Shown: positions 1-8,515, numbered from the stretch's first letter. The stretch: 14,972 nt of DNA from Planctomicrobium sp. (GCA_029259835.1 JAJDEL010000325.1:1-14972), one strand, 5' to 3'. Numbers and translations: made by a program. Notes: generated by a model from the letters alone, not told the origin.

Positions 1-2
1 CT

Positions 3-1178
3 GCTGACAAAGCATTCGCCACGGTCGAAGAAGCCCGCAAAAAAGCGGTAGATGCAGTCACGTCTGCGGATCGTGCGATCAAATTGTCGACACAATCGAT
101 TGCGACTGCTAAGAAAAACGTTGAGCAACGTAAGAAAACTCAGGCCGACGCTGACGCAAAACAGAAGGCCGCCGATGGGGTTCTTGCAAAAGCCAAAGAA
201 GCGGTCGCACCAGGAACTCAGATCGCTTCTTCTCTCTCGATCTCTGCTGATGGGAAAAGCCTACTCACATCAGGGTTGAATCAACCTGTTCAGCTCTGGA
301 ACCTCACAACAGGTGCGGCCCTCGGAATTGTTGAAATTCCGGGTGATGCCGTCACACAAACGGTGATGACCTCAACCGGTTCGCTGATTGGACTCAATGC
401 TGCCAATAAAGCGACAGCCTGGGATATCACTCCGAAGTGGTCACTGTCTGCAACGTTGGGTGTGAACCCAGAGACCGTTTTGGATGTCAGCAAATCTCAG
501 TTTGAAGATCGTGTCACTTCACTCGCTTTCAGTCCTGACGGAAAAGTTCTCGCCACCGGTGGTGGAGAACCATCGCGTAATGGTGAGTTGATGTTATGGG
601 ATGTCGCCGGGAAAACACTTGTTCGAAAAATTACTGACGCACACAGCGATACGGTCTCGGATGTGGAATTCTCGCGAGATGGAAAGTTCTTAGTTTCTGG
701 AGCCGCAGACAAATTCGTGAAAGTTTTTCACGTTAGCGACGGGAAGTTACTTCGCTCATACGAAGGCCATACCGATCACGTTCTGGGAGTCGCGTTCAAA
801 GCGGACCAAAGCAGTCTCGCGAGTTCCGGCGCGGATAAAGCGATCAAAATCTGGAATACCGAAACGGGCGAGCAACGCCGGACGATCAGCAATTACAGCA
901 AGCAGGTCACTTCCGTTGACTATGTCGGTGTGACAGACAACCTTGTGAGTAGTAGTGGGGACAAGAACGTCAAATACCACACAGCATCGAACGGTCGTAA
1001 CTATCGCAGCTTTGGTGGAAACAACGACTTCGTTTATGTCGCACTCTCATCCGGTGACGAAGGACTTGTTCTCGCTGCCGGAGAAGATGGTGCCGTCCGC
1101 ATCTGGAATGGCAAAGATGGCAAACTGCTCGCGACTCTCAATGCTCCACAGCCAGCCGCGGAGACGGCGCAGCGTTAA
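3..1178 (+). CDS. Coiled-coil and WD40-repeat protein, 5' end outside window
   Basis: The reading frame is open from the left edge (first full codon at 3) to TAA at 1176-1178, so about 391 C-terminal residues are visible and the true start is upstream. The first ~65 residues are rich in Ala, Lys, Glu and Gln with heptad-like spacing, which suggests a coiled coil. The rest is a WD40 propeller: repeats such as VTSLAFSPDGKVLATGG, VSDVEFSRDGKFLVSGAADK and VLGVAFKADQSSLASSGADK are followed by strands ending LMLWD, VKVFH, IKIWN and VRIWN. About six or seven blades are recognisable. In planctomycetes this arrangement is known from large exported proteins that also carry an N-terminal cytochrome-type domain, often near DUF1549/DUF1553 and DUF1501 genes; whether that domain is present here cannot be seen. 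WD40 propellers are protein-binding scaffolds, so no enzymatic role is claimed. The next gene follows on the same strand after 47 bases and may be co-transcribed. Confidence 0.88.
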   Translation, partial: ADKAFATVEEARKKAVDAVTSADRAIKLSTQSIATAKKNVEQRKKTQADADAKQKAADGVLAKAKEAVAPGTQIASSLSISADGKSLLTSGLNQPVQLWNLTTGAALGIVEIPGDAVTQTVMTSTGSLIGLNAANKATAWDITPKWSLSATLGVNPETVLDVSKSQFEDRVTSLAFSPDGKVLATGGGEPSRNGELMLWDVAGKTLVRKITDAHSDTVSDVEFSRDGKFLVSGAADKFVKVFHVSDGKLLRSYEGHTDHVLGVAFKADQSSLASSGADKAIKIWNTETGEQRRTISNYSKQVTSVDYVGVTDNLVSSSGDKNVKYHTASNGRNYRSFGGNNDFVYVALSSGDEGLVLAAGEDGAVRIWNGKDGKLLATLNAPQPAAETAQR

Positions 1179-1225
1179 ACGAACCCACATTTTGATGGGA
1201 ACGTTTTTGCTCGAAATTTGATGTC

Positions 1226-2299
1226 ATGCCGACGATTTGTGATGTTCGCGTTTGCCAGCCAATTACTGCGAATTCTCCAGGCGACTGGCGCACATCGATC
1301 GGGCAAATTCTGGTTGCGATAGAAGCCATCGATGGCACAATCGGTTACGGAGTCGGTGGAGGCGGTCTTGCAGGGATGCACGTAATTGATTCAGTCCTCA
1401 AAGGATTGTTACTTGATCGCGATAGCGAACCTGTCGAGGAACATTGGTCGAGATTGTCCAAAGCAGTGCTTCCCTTCGGTCCCGAAGGGATCGCCATGAT
1501 GGCCCTCAGCGGAGTCGACCTCGCCCTCTGGGATTTACGTGGCAAGTGCAATCAGAAATCTGTCGCACAGATCTTGAACCCAGACGTTCAAATTCCGCAA
1601 TCAATTCCAACTTACCAAACTGTCTGGGAGTCAGTCCCACCTGAAATCGCTGAAGCAACCACTGGTGTGAAGCTTCACCTGGGAGCCGGTGGAAGTTCAA
1701 ATTTGAGCGGACCTGCTTTCGTCGATTCACTTGTTCAACGAGTTGAGCAGGCTCGTGAGGCCATCGGAAAAAACCGCCCGTTGATGGTCGATGCTTGGAT
1801 GACCTGGAACTTGGAAACAACGTTAGAATTCTCGACCAGAGTCGAATCGTTCAACCTGGAATGGATTGAAGAACCACTTCCGCTGACAGACACCGCTGGC
1901 TATGAAACGCTTTCCAGACAATGCACAATTCCAATTGCAGGTGGCGAGCATATCTTCACAGCGCACAACTTTCAGGAAATTATCGACCGTCGCTTACACT
2001 CGATTCTGCAACCGGACGTTTGTTGGGTGGGAGGGATGACGGAGTTGGTAAAAATTTACGCTCGCGCTTGCGAAGCTCAATTGCGAGTCATTCCTCATCG
2101 AGGTGCCGAGTTGTGGAGTCTGCACGCGATTGCCGCGCTCGATAATCAACCGCTCGCCGAATCAGGCAGACCCTGGATGAACTGGGTCGGCGGTCAACCG
2201 GAGATCGTTGACGGTGTCATTCAACTTCCTAATCGCCCTGGTTTTGGTGTCGAAATCGACCAGGCTCTCTTTCATGCTTCAACCACAAAACGCCTTTGA
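1226..2299 (+). CDS. Enolase-superfamily sugar-acid dehydratase (L-rhamnonate dehydratase-like)
   Basis: This 357-residue protein has the two-domain layout of the mandelate racemase/muconate lactonizing enzyme family: an N-terminal capping domain (about 1-115) and a TIM-like barrel. The expected active-site set is present in order: K149-x-H151 on the second barrel strand, metal ligands D189 (VDAWM), E215 (WIEEPL) and E241 (GGEHIFT), and the D264/H291 dyad (LQPDVCWVGG, IPHRGAE). The spacing and the DxWM, EHxFT and QPDVxWVGG motifs resemble L-rhamnonate dehydratase and related acid-sugar dehydratases, which remove water from an aldonate to give a 2-keto-3-deoxy acid in the cytoplasm using Mg2+. 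The exact substrate cannot be read from sequence, and an epimerase or a different dehydratase remains possible. The ATG at 1226 is the natural start because the protein aligns from its first residues; no Shine-Dalgarno is evident. No aldolase or kinase of such a pathway is adjacent. The gene converges with the next one, leaving 31 bases. Confidence 0.87.
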   Translation: MPTICDVRVCQPITANSPGDWRTSIGQILVAIEAIDGTIGYGVGGGGLAGMHVIDSVLKGLLLDRDSEPVEEHWSRLSKAVLPFGPEGIAMMALSGVDLALWDLRGKCNQKSVAQILNPDVQIPQSIPTYQTVWESVPPEIAEATTGVKLHLGAGGSSNLSGPAFVDSLVQRVEQAREAIGKNRPLMVDAWMTWNLETTLEFSTRVESFNLEWIEEPLPLTDTAGYETLSRQCTIPIAGGEHIFTAHNFQEIIDRRLHSILQPDVCWVGGMTELVKIYARACEAQLRVIPHRGAELWSLHAIAALDNQPLAESGRPWMNWVGGQPEIVDGVIQLPNRPGFGVEIDQALFHASTTKRL

Positions 2300-2330
2300 G
2301 GCCTGAGTGTTCCTTGTCGACCACCAATCT

Positions 2331-3230
2331 CTAACGCAAAAGGTGCAGCGCGTATGCCAGTGAGTTGAGTCTCGTCTCAACTGTATCTGCCCGGGACATG
2401 AAGACAACCGGGGCAGCCGTTCCGCTGAGAATACCGCCGAACTGGCAATTCGCTGTGTACATAATGCCCTTGACGGTCAAGTTCGCGGAAAGCAAATCCG
2501 GGAAAACCATGGCATCGGCGGCTCCGGTGACTTCACCTTCAATACCTTTTTTTGTTCCGGCATCTACTGCATAGGCCAAATCAAATGAGAGCGGCCCTTG
2601 CACAACGCAGGCACCAAATTCACCAGTCTGGCTTTGCTGTGCAAGAGAGTCGGCCTCTTCAGTGTCCGGCATAGCTGGTGTGACTTTTTCTGTGGCGGAC
2701 ATTACTGCGATTCGAGGAGTCTTGCAGCCGAGCTTTGTTGCGATGCTCGTTACGCTCTGTATGAGGTCAATCTTTTGATCCAGCGTCGGCTCAACGGTCA
2801 CGCCAGAGTCAGGGAGCAGAAAGGACCGCTGAACCTTGGCAATCTCCATTAAGACAACCTGACAAATTGTTTTGCCGGTACGCAGTCCATGTTCTCTATC
2901 AAGAATCGCCTTCATTAAAAACGGAGTCGAAATTTGCCCTTTCAGTAGGAGCTTCGCCCGACCTTCTTTGACTTCCTGAACAGCCAAGGTTGCGGAATCT
3001 GCTTCCTCTTCAATTAGTCGAAATGGTGCGATATCGATCTCGAGCACGTTCGCTCGCTCTTGAATCTGCTGCACATGACCAGTGAGAATCGGTTGCACCC
3101 AACCGCGCCGCCGAGCCAATTCCAAAGCCTGAATGACAGTCGTATCTGCTCCACCAGCGGCAGCGACCGGGACCGGCGAACGCAACTGATCTGCGGCGGA
3201 ATACAGTTCTGCAAAACTCTTGAGAGGCAT
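2331..3230 (-). CDS. Phosphate acetyl/butyryltransferase family enzyme
   Basis: The 299-residue protein matches the PTA/PTB fold over its whole length. Visible motifs are LLLKGQISTPFLMKAIL (94-110), LLPDSGVTVEP (138-148), MSATEKVTPAMPDTEEA (177-193), VQGPLSFDLA (210-219), GAADAMVFPDLLSANLTVK (236-254) and GGILSGTAAPVVFMSRADT (265-283). The family transfers an acyl group between CoA and orthophosphate (acyl-CoA + Pi to acyl phosphate + CoA) in the cytoplasm. The ~300-residue length and these motifs fit phosphate butyryltransferase better than the longer classical Pta, but acyl-chain preference cannot be decided. No acyl kinase is next to it in the window, so how the acyl phosphate would be used is unknown. 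The ATG at 3230 lies 20 bases after the stop of the haem-protein gene on the same strand, so co-transcription and possible translational coupling are likely. No clear Shine-Dalgarno is seen. Confidence 0.88.
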   Translation of the reverse strand: MPLKSFAELYSAADQLRSPVPVAAAGGADTTVIQALELARRRGWVQPILTGHVQQIQERANVLEIDIAPFRLIEEEADSATLAVQEVKEGRAKLLLKGQISTPFLMKAILDREHGLRTGKTICQVVLMEIAKVQRSFLLPDSGVTVEPTLDQKIDLIQSVTSIATKLGCKTPRIAVMSATEKVTPAMPDTEEADSLAQQSQTGEFGACVVQGPLSFDLAYAVDAGTKKGIEGEVTGAADAMVFPDLLSANLTVKGIMYTANCQFGGILSGTAAPVVFMSRADTVETRLNSLAYALHLLR

Positions 3231-3250
3231 CTGAACTTTACGTGAAAGAG

Positions 3251-6200
3251 TTAAGGATTGCTGATTGCTTTCACCGTCTGGCGATTTCCAAGTCGGCGTA
3301 GGTAAGCGTACAGATTCGCCAGGTCTTGATCGGAGAGATCCTTCAATAACCCAGTCGGCATCAGTGACTGATTTAATCGACGACGGACTTCGATTTCTTC
3401 GGTTTCGATGCGAAAAGTTCGATTATTGGAATCTCGCAGGACCAAACCATCGACTGACTCGTAAACAATCAAACCTGTTCGCACTTGACCACTCGATGTC
3501 GCAATTTGAGTTGTCTGATATCGAGGAGAAACATCACGATTCGGAAACGCGATTGCGGTGAACAGATCATCACTCGAAAATCGTCCAGCGACGCCACTTA
3601 AATCTGGACCCAATGCACTACGCCCTCCATGGCATTGAACGCAACTTCGCGATTTAAAGAGTTGTTGACCGGCGGCTTCACTTCCTTGCGACCAGTCAAT
3701 ACTCGCCAGTCGGCCTTTCAGATCGTCAATTCCATGTGCGTCATCGCCCGCCTGTGCGGCATACTCATCAGGGAATTTCTGATTCACAAATCCTGTCCAG
3801 GCTTCAACTGTTTCTTTTTGAGGATCACCGTTTTTTCCGAACTTGTAACCGAATTTCTGTTGTAAGTTTCTGCGGAGAAGTTCGACAAGTTGATCTCTCA
3901 CTCGACGCTCTTCCCCCTGATTGCCGAGACGACGTAACGCCTGCACGAGTGCGACGTTTTCCTCTGGATTTTCTGAGGCAGAAAGCAGTCCCAAAGCATT
4001 GACGGACTCCTGCATAATTTCCAGCGATGCGAACGCCAGAGATTTGTAAAAGTAGATCCGATCCGATTCCTGTGGGTCTGTCGACAACGCCAGAACAACC
4101 GCGTTTCTCAATGCAAAGTCTGCAAACTTACTTCGCACAAGTTGTTGATCAGCAGGGTCGAGTGATTCCGTGAGCAGTACAATGACATCGGTGTTCCAAT
4201 CGTAGTCCGGGTCCGCATTGGCCTGTATTGAGAATGCTTTGATCGCATCTTCGAACCCTTCTTCCGGAAATTCGCTGATAAACTGAACGTGTCCCGGCAA
4301 TCCAAATCCAGGAGTTTCGAGTATTGCGACTGGAAGTTCAGGATCGCGGGCGACCAGTTCCGCGTACATTTCCAAAGTTCGGTCTGCCCAGTTGCTATCC
4401 TGTCGTAATTCTCGTGCGGTGATCTTCGCGTCCAGATTAACGAGTGCATTCGCGATGATGGCTCGCTGCTCTGGAGTCCGTGGAGCCGACATGCGGGACG
4501 CGACAATCAGTCGGTGAATATCATCAACCGGGTGCGATTCATCTGTCACGTTCTGAAGTAACGTACCGAGCAATTCGGGGCTATTTGATTGAATCATCGA
4601 CATGACACGTTCGAGTTCCCAATCGAGCCGCTTGCTGCCGGATGGATACACTGCGGTCAGAACATCGCGAACGAGTGCGACTTCTGTTTCATGGTTAGCA
4701 AGATCACTCGCTGAGGCGTAACCATCGTAGACTGGCGGAATATCTCCCGAACCCGGAACAAGATCACCCAAGCCGAGTTGTAGAATGCGAACGGCTTCCA
4801 GTTTGAGATTCTCGTCACGATCAGATTTCAAGATGCGAACAGCGATATCGATCGGGTATTTTTGCACACCTTCATTCTTAAGTGCGTACGCTCCAGCAAC
4901 TGGAATGGATGCGTTCCAACCTTCCTGAAATCCGACTGCCGCTGCTTTACGAAATGTGGAGCCATTGATTTTCGTGAGTAGCCGCATTGCCGTTTGTCGA
5001 ACGTACGGATCTTTGTTTCCAAGCTGGCATCCTAATGTCTCGACATATTCAGGAAAGGCCTCTTCTATAGCACCGAGCAGCGATTCCAGTGCTGCCCTAG
5101 CGACGATTGGGTTTTGATCTTTCAGGAAATGCGAGAGATCACGAAAGTTCGGTGCTTCGGTTTCAGTTCGTCCCAATGACCATGCTGCTCGTGCACGAAC
5201 GGTGGCATCTGAATCGGCAGCGAGCGCGAAAACCATATCTCCGTCGAGACCGCCAAACTTTTCCGTCAAAATTTCAATCGCGCGAACGCGTTCGCGCGTG
5301 CCGCGTTTTCGATCCATCACAGCGTTAATGAACGGTTCGCTCGTCAATTCGGCAACCAACGGCTCCCAAATTCGTCTCGACCAACTGCTCAGCGGCTGCG
5401 GAGCCTGAAGACAATGATCGAGTTGCTGCTCTTTCGTGTCAGGAGTCACCGAACCATACAGTGGCGGAGGACCATTGGTGGTATCGCCTTTGGTGCGAAT
5501 ACGATAGACCCCACCCCGCGTCCCACGACCACCAACGCTCACGTAGAGCGAACCATCGATTCCGACGGCAACGTCGGTCGGTGCAAATCCATGCTGACCG
5601 ACCGCTGTCATGAATTCAATCGGTTGGCTTTGCCATGTACTTCCGCTTTGCTGAAGTGGCATTGCGATTACGCGACCATACGTCCAGTCCAAAACGAACA
5701 AGGCTCCATCATATTGATCAGGGAATTGAGTATGCCGATAACATTCCACTCCGGTCGGCGAACCGCGCCCAAACGCTCCGACAACAGGTGGCATATCAAA
5801 GAACCAATGTGGACGTTTCCAACTTCGCGTGAACCAACCTTGGTGCGAACCTGGAAGAACATGAAAGACGCGCGTCGGTCGATACCACGGCAGACTAATG
5901 TCGCGTTCGCCATCGCTGTCGAAGCTGAAAACATCTCCAGTACTTCCAAAGTCAAAATCGTAGGCATTTCGAAAACCATGTGCATAGACTTCACCAGCTG
6001 ACAGATCTGGCTTGAATCGCAGAACGGTTCCAGCCTTGGGGTTCTTTACTGGAGAAGTTTCTAGTGTGACATACTTTTCATCCACACCTGCGTTATTGCC
6101 TGCAATGATGTACCACCAGCCGTCCGGACCTTTTCGCATCGCGTGCAAGTCGTGTTCTCCGCCGGTTTTGACTTTCCAGAAAACATCCGGCTTGCCATCG

Positions 6201-6613
6201 GCGCGATCATCCGCATTTCGATCCTTGTAACGAATCAAACCACCATCGCCAGCACAAAGCAGATCGTGACCAACGAAGTACATCCCTTGTGCGCCCGATT
6301 TCGGACCATCGACGAACGTCTTCGCAGTATCGGCTTTGCCATCCCCGTTTGTATCGATCAGAATTTTGACATAGCCCGCGCCGGAAACGACGACTCTGCC
6401 AAATGAATCGATTGTCATGGAATAGATATCGTGAGCAAGTTCATCATCGGCGAAGAGAGTCACCTCAAAACCATCCGGAACTTGCACTCCCAAAGACTCC
6501 TGAGCGCTCGCCTTCGAAGGAAAACCCTGTGTTGCTACAAGTAAAATTGGGAGCAGAAAGGCTATCCGTTTCTGCCATCGCCGAAGGGGAGCGTTTTGAT
6601 CCGTCAAATTCAT
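3251..6613 (-). CDS. PVC-type membrane-associated dehydrogenase-like haem protein (propeller, HEAT repeats, CxxCH domain)
   Basis: This 1120-residue exported protein belongs to the large Pirellula/Verrucomicrobium haem-binding families (TIGR02604-like N-terminus, TIGR02603-like C-terminus). A signal peptide is visible: basic RRWQKR, a hydrophobic stretch at about 18-29, and a likely cut after ASA at 35-37. Residues ~45-380 form a sugar-dehydrogenase-like propeller opening with VPDGFEVTLFA, with EF-hand-like Asp loops at 87-95 (DTNGDGKAD) and 131-139, and GGEHDLHAMRKGPDGWWYI. Residues ~430-900 are helical with HEAT-like repeats (for example VRARAAWSLGR, VRQTAMRLL). The C-terminus has a c-type haem site CVQCH at 991-995 (codons near 3629-3643) and a plausible axial Met1085 in LMPTGLLKDLSDQDLANLYAYL. 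The role inferred from family is periplasmic oxidation of a sugar or other substrate with electron transfer to the haem; the substrate is unknown. The ATG at 6613 gives a clean signal peptide. The gene heads a probable two-gene operon with the phosphotransacylase. Confidence 0.92.
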   Translation of the reverse strand: MNLTDQNAPLRRWQKRIAFLLPILLVATQGFPSKASAQESLGVQVPDGFEVTLFADDELAHDIYSMTIDSFGRVVVSGAGYVKILIDTNGDGKADTAKTFVDGPKSGAQGMYFVGHDLLCAGDGGLIRYKDRNADDRADGKPDVFWKVKTGGEHDLHAMRKGPDGWWYIIAGNNAGVDEKYVTLETSPVKNPKAGTVLRFKPDLSAGEVYAHGFRNAYDFDFGSTGDVFSFDSDGERDISLPWYRPTRVFHVLPGSHQGWFTRSWKRPHWFFDMPPVVGAFGRGSPTGVECYRHTQFPDQYDGALFVLDWTYGRVIAMPLQQSGSTWQSQPIEFMTAVGQHGFAPTDVAVGIDGSLYVSVGGRGTRGGVYRIRTKGDTTNGPPPLYGSVTPDTKEQQLDHCLQAPQPLSSWSRRIWEPLVAELTSEPFINAVMDRKRGTRERVRAIEILTEKFGGLDGDMVFALAADSDATVRARAAWSLGRTETEAPNFRDLSHFLKDQNPIVARAALESLLGAIEEAFPEYVETLGCQLGNKDPYVRQTAMRLLTKINGSTFRKAAAVGFQEGWNASIPVAGAYALKNEGVQKYPIDIAVRILKSDRDENLKLEAVRILQLGLGDLVPGSGDIPPVYDGYASASDLANHETEVALVRDVLTAVYPSGSKRLDWELERVMSMIQSNSPELLGTLLQNVTDESHPVDDIHRLIVASRMSAPRTPEQRAIIANALVNLDAKITARELRQDSNWADRTLEMYAELVARDPELPVAILETPGFGLPGHVQFISEFPEEGFEDAIKAFSIQANADPDYDWNTDVIVLLTESLDPADQQLVRSKFADFALRNAVVLALSTDPQESDRIYFYKSLAFASLEIMQESVNALGLLSASENPEENVALVQALRRLGNQGEERRVRDQLVELLRRNLQQKFGYKFGKNGDPQKETVEAWTGFVNQKFPDEYAAQAGDDAHGIDDLKGRLASIDWSQGSEAAGQQLFKSRSCVQCHGGRSALGPDLSGVAGRFSSDDLFTAIAFPNRDVSPRYQTTQIATSSGQVRTGLIVYESVDGLVLRDSNNRTFRIETEEIEVRRRLNQSLMPTGLLKDLSDQDLANLYAYLRRLGNRQTVKAISNP
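5279..5298. repeat. Perfect 20-bp palindrome inside the haem-protein gene
   Basis: The 20 bases from 5279 to 5298 equal their own reverse complement: the half-site CGCGCGAACG is followed by CGTTCGCGCG. They fall in the linker/HEAT region of the coding sequence and encode part of GTRERVRAIEI. This may be a chance result of Arg/Ala codons, or a protein-binding or restriction-related site. No second copy was noticed in the window. Confidence 0.5.
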
Positions 6614-6689
6614 TTTCCATCCATCAATTCGAAAGCAGTGCTAGACTCAGAGAATCGTTCGAGGTGAAGATTCCTGATAACTCAATTTG

Positions 6690-6707
6690 AGGCAACAAAT
6701 GTTGCCT
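6690..6707. promoter_or_regulatory. Perfect inverted repeat in the divergent intergenic region (candidate operator)
   Basis: AGGCAACA (6690-6697) and TGTTGCCT (6700-6707) are exact reverse complements separated by AA. The repeat lies 76 bases before the ATG of the haem-protein gene (minus strand) and about 190 bases before the antiporter start (plus strand). Its near-symmetric centre and promoter-region position suit a dimeric regulator. A transcribed hairpin is less likely because the loop would be only two bases. The rest of 6614-6895 holds no gene that I can support. No convincing -35/-10 pair was found, so the promoters remain unassigned. Confidence 0.4.
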
Positions 6708-6883
6708 TAGTTCAGATACCTGCTAATGTTCCGATCATATCGGGATTTCCGAATTCGCCGCAATGCAGGCTTGTGAAATCTCAGTATGCGTTAAATTACG
6801 CCCTTTAGGCAGTTTCACGGCTCGCCTCTCCGCACATTTTTCATATCTTTCTGCCCATTGATTCGGGCCGTAGAAAAAGATCC

Positions 6884-6888
6884 AGGAG
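6884..6888 (+). promoter_or_regulatory. Shine-Dalgarno that fixes a TTG start
   Basis: AGGAG at 6884-6888 sits 7 bases before the TTG codon at 6896-6898. No ATG or GTG start lies in the same frame until the membrane domain (Met137), which would remove the signal-like helix and the first transmembrane segment. The motif therefore supports TTG as the true start of the antiporter. Confidence 0.7.
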
Positions 6889-6895
6889 TGATTAC

Positions 6896-8515
6896 TTGTT
6901 CCGCTTAAGACGTTCCCCACAACAACGACTCCTCAATGTTCTCAACAGACGCCGCGAGCGGACTCTCCCCAACTGGGTGTTTGCCGCCGTTCTCCTGGTC
7001 CTTGCTCCGTTTTGCAGTGATTTCTTTACCTCATCCATTGCGGCAGGACAAGATACTGCCGAGCAGGAAGCAGTTCAGGCTGACGTGGAAGAACACTCAA
7101 CCGGTGAATCACATTCACCTGAAGAATCATCGGCAGATGGTGAGAATCATGTAGACGACCACAAGGAAGGCACTGGCGGACACAAGGATGGCGAAGAGCA
7201 TGCGGGAGGTGGTCACCAAAACGTTGCCGCCCCGCTGTTTGCCGCGATTGTTCTGATTCTCTTCTTCGCAAAAGTTGCTGGCGACCTCTTCGAGCGGGTC
7301 GGCATGCCGGCCGTACTTGGTGAACTGACAGTCGGAATCGTCCTCGGAAATATTGCCATGATTTCAGCCGGGCTATTAGGGCCGGAGCATTCCTGGCACA
7401 TGATGGACTTCCTGAAGGCGCCGCCGGAACATTCTATTGGCGACGTCTACAACACAGGCGCCGCTCTCAAGATGCTAGCGGAAATCGGTGTCGTTCTTTT
7501 GTTGTTCGAGGTCGGTCTGGAAACAAGCGTGCGCGATATGATGAAAGTCGGAGGATCTGCAATGCTGGTTGCAGTTCTTGGTGTCCTCGTTCCTTTGGCG
7601 TTGGGACTTGGTGTTGGCTGGGCATTGTTGCAGCACGAACCATGGCAAGTCTGGTTGTTTCTGGGTGCAACCCTGTGTGCGACCAGTGTGGGAATTACAG
7701 CACGTGTTTTGAAAGACTTAGGACGTTCAAAACAACGTGAATCTCAAGTCATCCTCGGTGCCGCCGTGATTGACGATGTCCTGGGGCTGATCATTCTGGC
7801 TGTCGTTTCCGGGATTATTGAACAGGGAGACCAGTTCAATATGTCAGTCTTGGTAATCATTATCATTAAGGCTATAGGATTTCTCATCGTGGCAGTCCTG
7901 CTGGGAACACACCTCTTGGTGAAGCCGTTGTTCAAAGCCGCGAGTTACTTGCGCGGTCGTGGTCTGCTCGTCGCGACGAGTTTGGTGATTTGTTTTGGTC
8001 TGGCATACCTTGCAAATTTGGTGGGATTAGCACCGATTGTGGGAGCGTTTGCGGCAGGTCTGATATTAGAACGCGCACATTACCGGGATCTGGGTGAGAA
8101 CGAACATGTTGAACTTGAAGAAGCCCTGGCTCCACTGACTGCACTGTTGGTGCCAATCTTTTTTGTTCAGATGGGCATCATGGTCGACCTCAACAGTTTC
8201 GCCGACCCAAGCGTCTGGTTACTGGCAGGAGCGATTACCATAGCCGCGATCATCGGCAAGCAAGTTTGTTCGCTAGGTGTTTTAGAGAAAGGTATTAACA
8301 AAGTTGCGATTGGTTTGGGAATGATCCCCCGCGGAGAAGTCGGTTTGATCTTCGCGAACGTTGGTCTGGGGCTGACCCTCAACGGTGAACGTGTCGTCAG
8401 CCCAGAAACCTATTCCGCGATCATCGTGATGGTCATCCTGACGACGATGGTCACACCTCCACTGCTGAAATGGTCGCTGGATCAGCCCGTTGCTGGTGAA
8501 GAGCAAGCTGCATGA
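6896..8515 (+). CDS. CPA2/Kef-type cation:proton antiporter with His-rich N-terminal segment
   Basis: This 539-residue membrane protein has about a dozen hydrophobic segments from residue 111 to 522, typical of the Na+/H+ exchanger fold. Family motifs are GMPAVLGELTVGIVLGN (136-152), VVLLLFEVGLETS (199-211), GATLCATSVGITARVLKDLG (257-276), the paired acidic residues D293-D294 in AAVIDDVLGLI expected for ion and proton binding, APIVGAFAAGLILER (379-393), and MIPRGEVGLI (476-485). It should exchange Na+ or K+ for H+ across the inner membrane; the ion cannot be decided. No TrkA-N/RCK domain follows, unlike KefB/KefC. Ahead of the membrane domain is a hydrophobic helix at ~27-50 that reads as a signal peptide (possible cut near SIAAGQ), then an acidic stretch (~53-108) with seven His (67, 73, 85, 89, 96, 102, 107), probably periplasmic. 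The start is TTG, supported by a good Shine-Dalgarno. The gene stands alone and ends at a strong hairpin. Confidence 0.92.
   Translation: MFRLRRSPQQRLLNVLNRRRERTLPNWVFAAVLLVLAPFCSDFFTSSIAAGQDTAEQEAVQADVEEHSTGESHSPEESSADGENHVDDHKEGTGGHKDGEEHAGGGHQNVAAPLFAAIVLILFFAKVAGDLFERVGMPAVLGELTVGIVLGNIAMISAGLLGPEHSWHMMDFLKAPPEHSIGDVYNTGAALKMLAEIGVVLLLFEVGLETSVRDMMKVGGSAMLVAVLGVLVPLALGLGVGWALLQHEPWQVWLFLGATLCATSVGITARVLKDLGRSKQRESQVILGAAVIDDVLGLIILAVVSGIIEQGDQFNMSVLVIIIIKAIGFLIVAVLLGTHLLVKPLFKAASYLRGRGLLVATSLVICFGLAYLANLVGLAPIVGAFAAGLILERAHYRDLGENEHVELEEALAPLTALLVPIFFVQMGIMVDLNSFADPSVWLLAGAITIAAIIGKQVCSLGVLEKGINKVAIGLGMIPRGEVGLIFANVGLGLTLNGERVVSPETYSAIIVMVILTTMVTPPLLKWSLDQPVAGEEQAA

Noticed and set aside
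1179..1225. Possible terminator (CCCA...TGGG followed by GTTTTTG) after the WD40 gene
   Set aside because: The stem has only four pairs with a mismatched extension, and the T-run is short. The close same-strand gene downstream argues against termination.
5414..6001. 195-codon plus-strand open frame opposite the haem-protein gene
   Set aside because: It is antisense to a well-supported propeller domain and has no recognisable domain, ribosome-binding site or coding pattern of its own.
6735..6920. 61-codon minus-strand open frame in the divergent gap
   Set aside because: It overlaps the Shine-Dalgarno and start of the antiporter gene and has no recognisable features, so it is probably chance.
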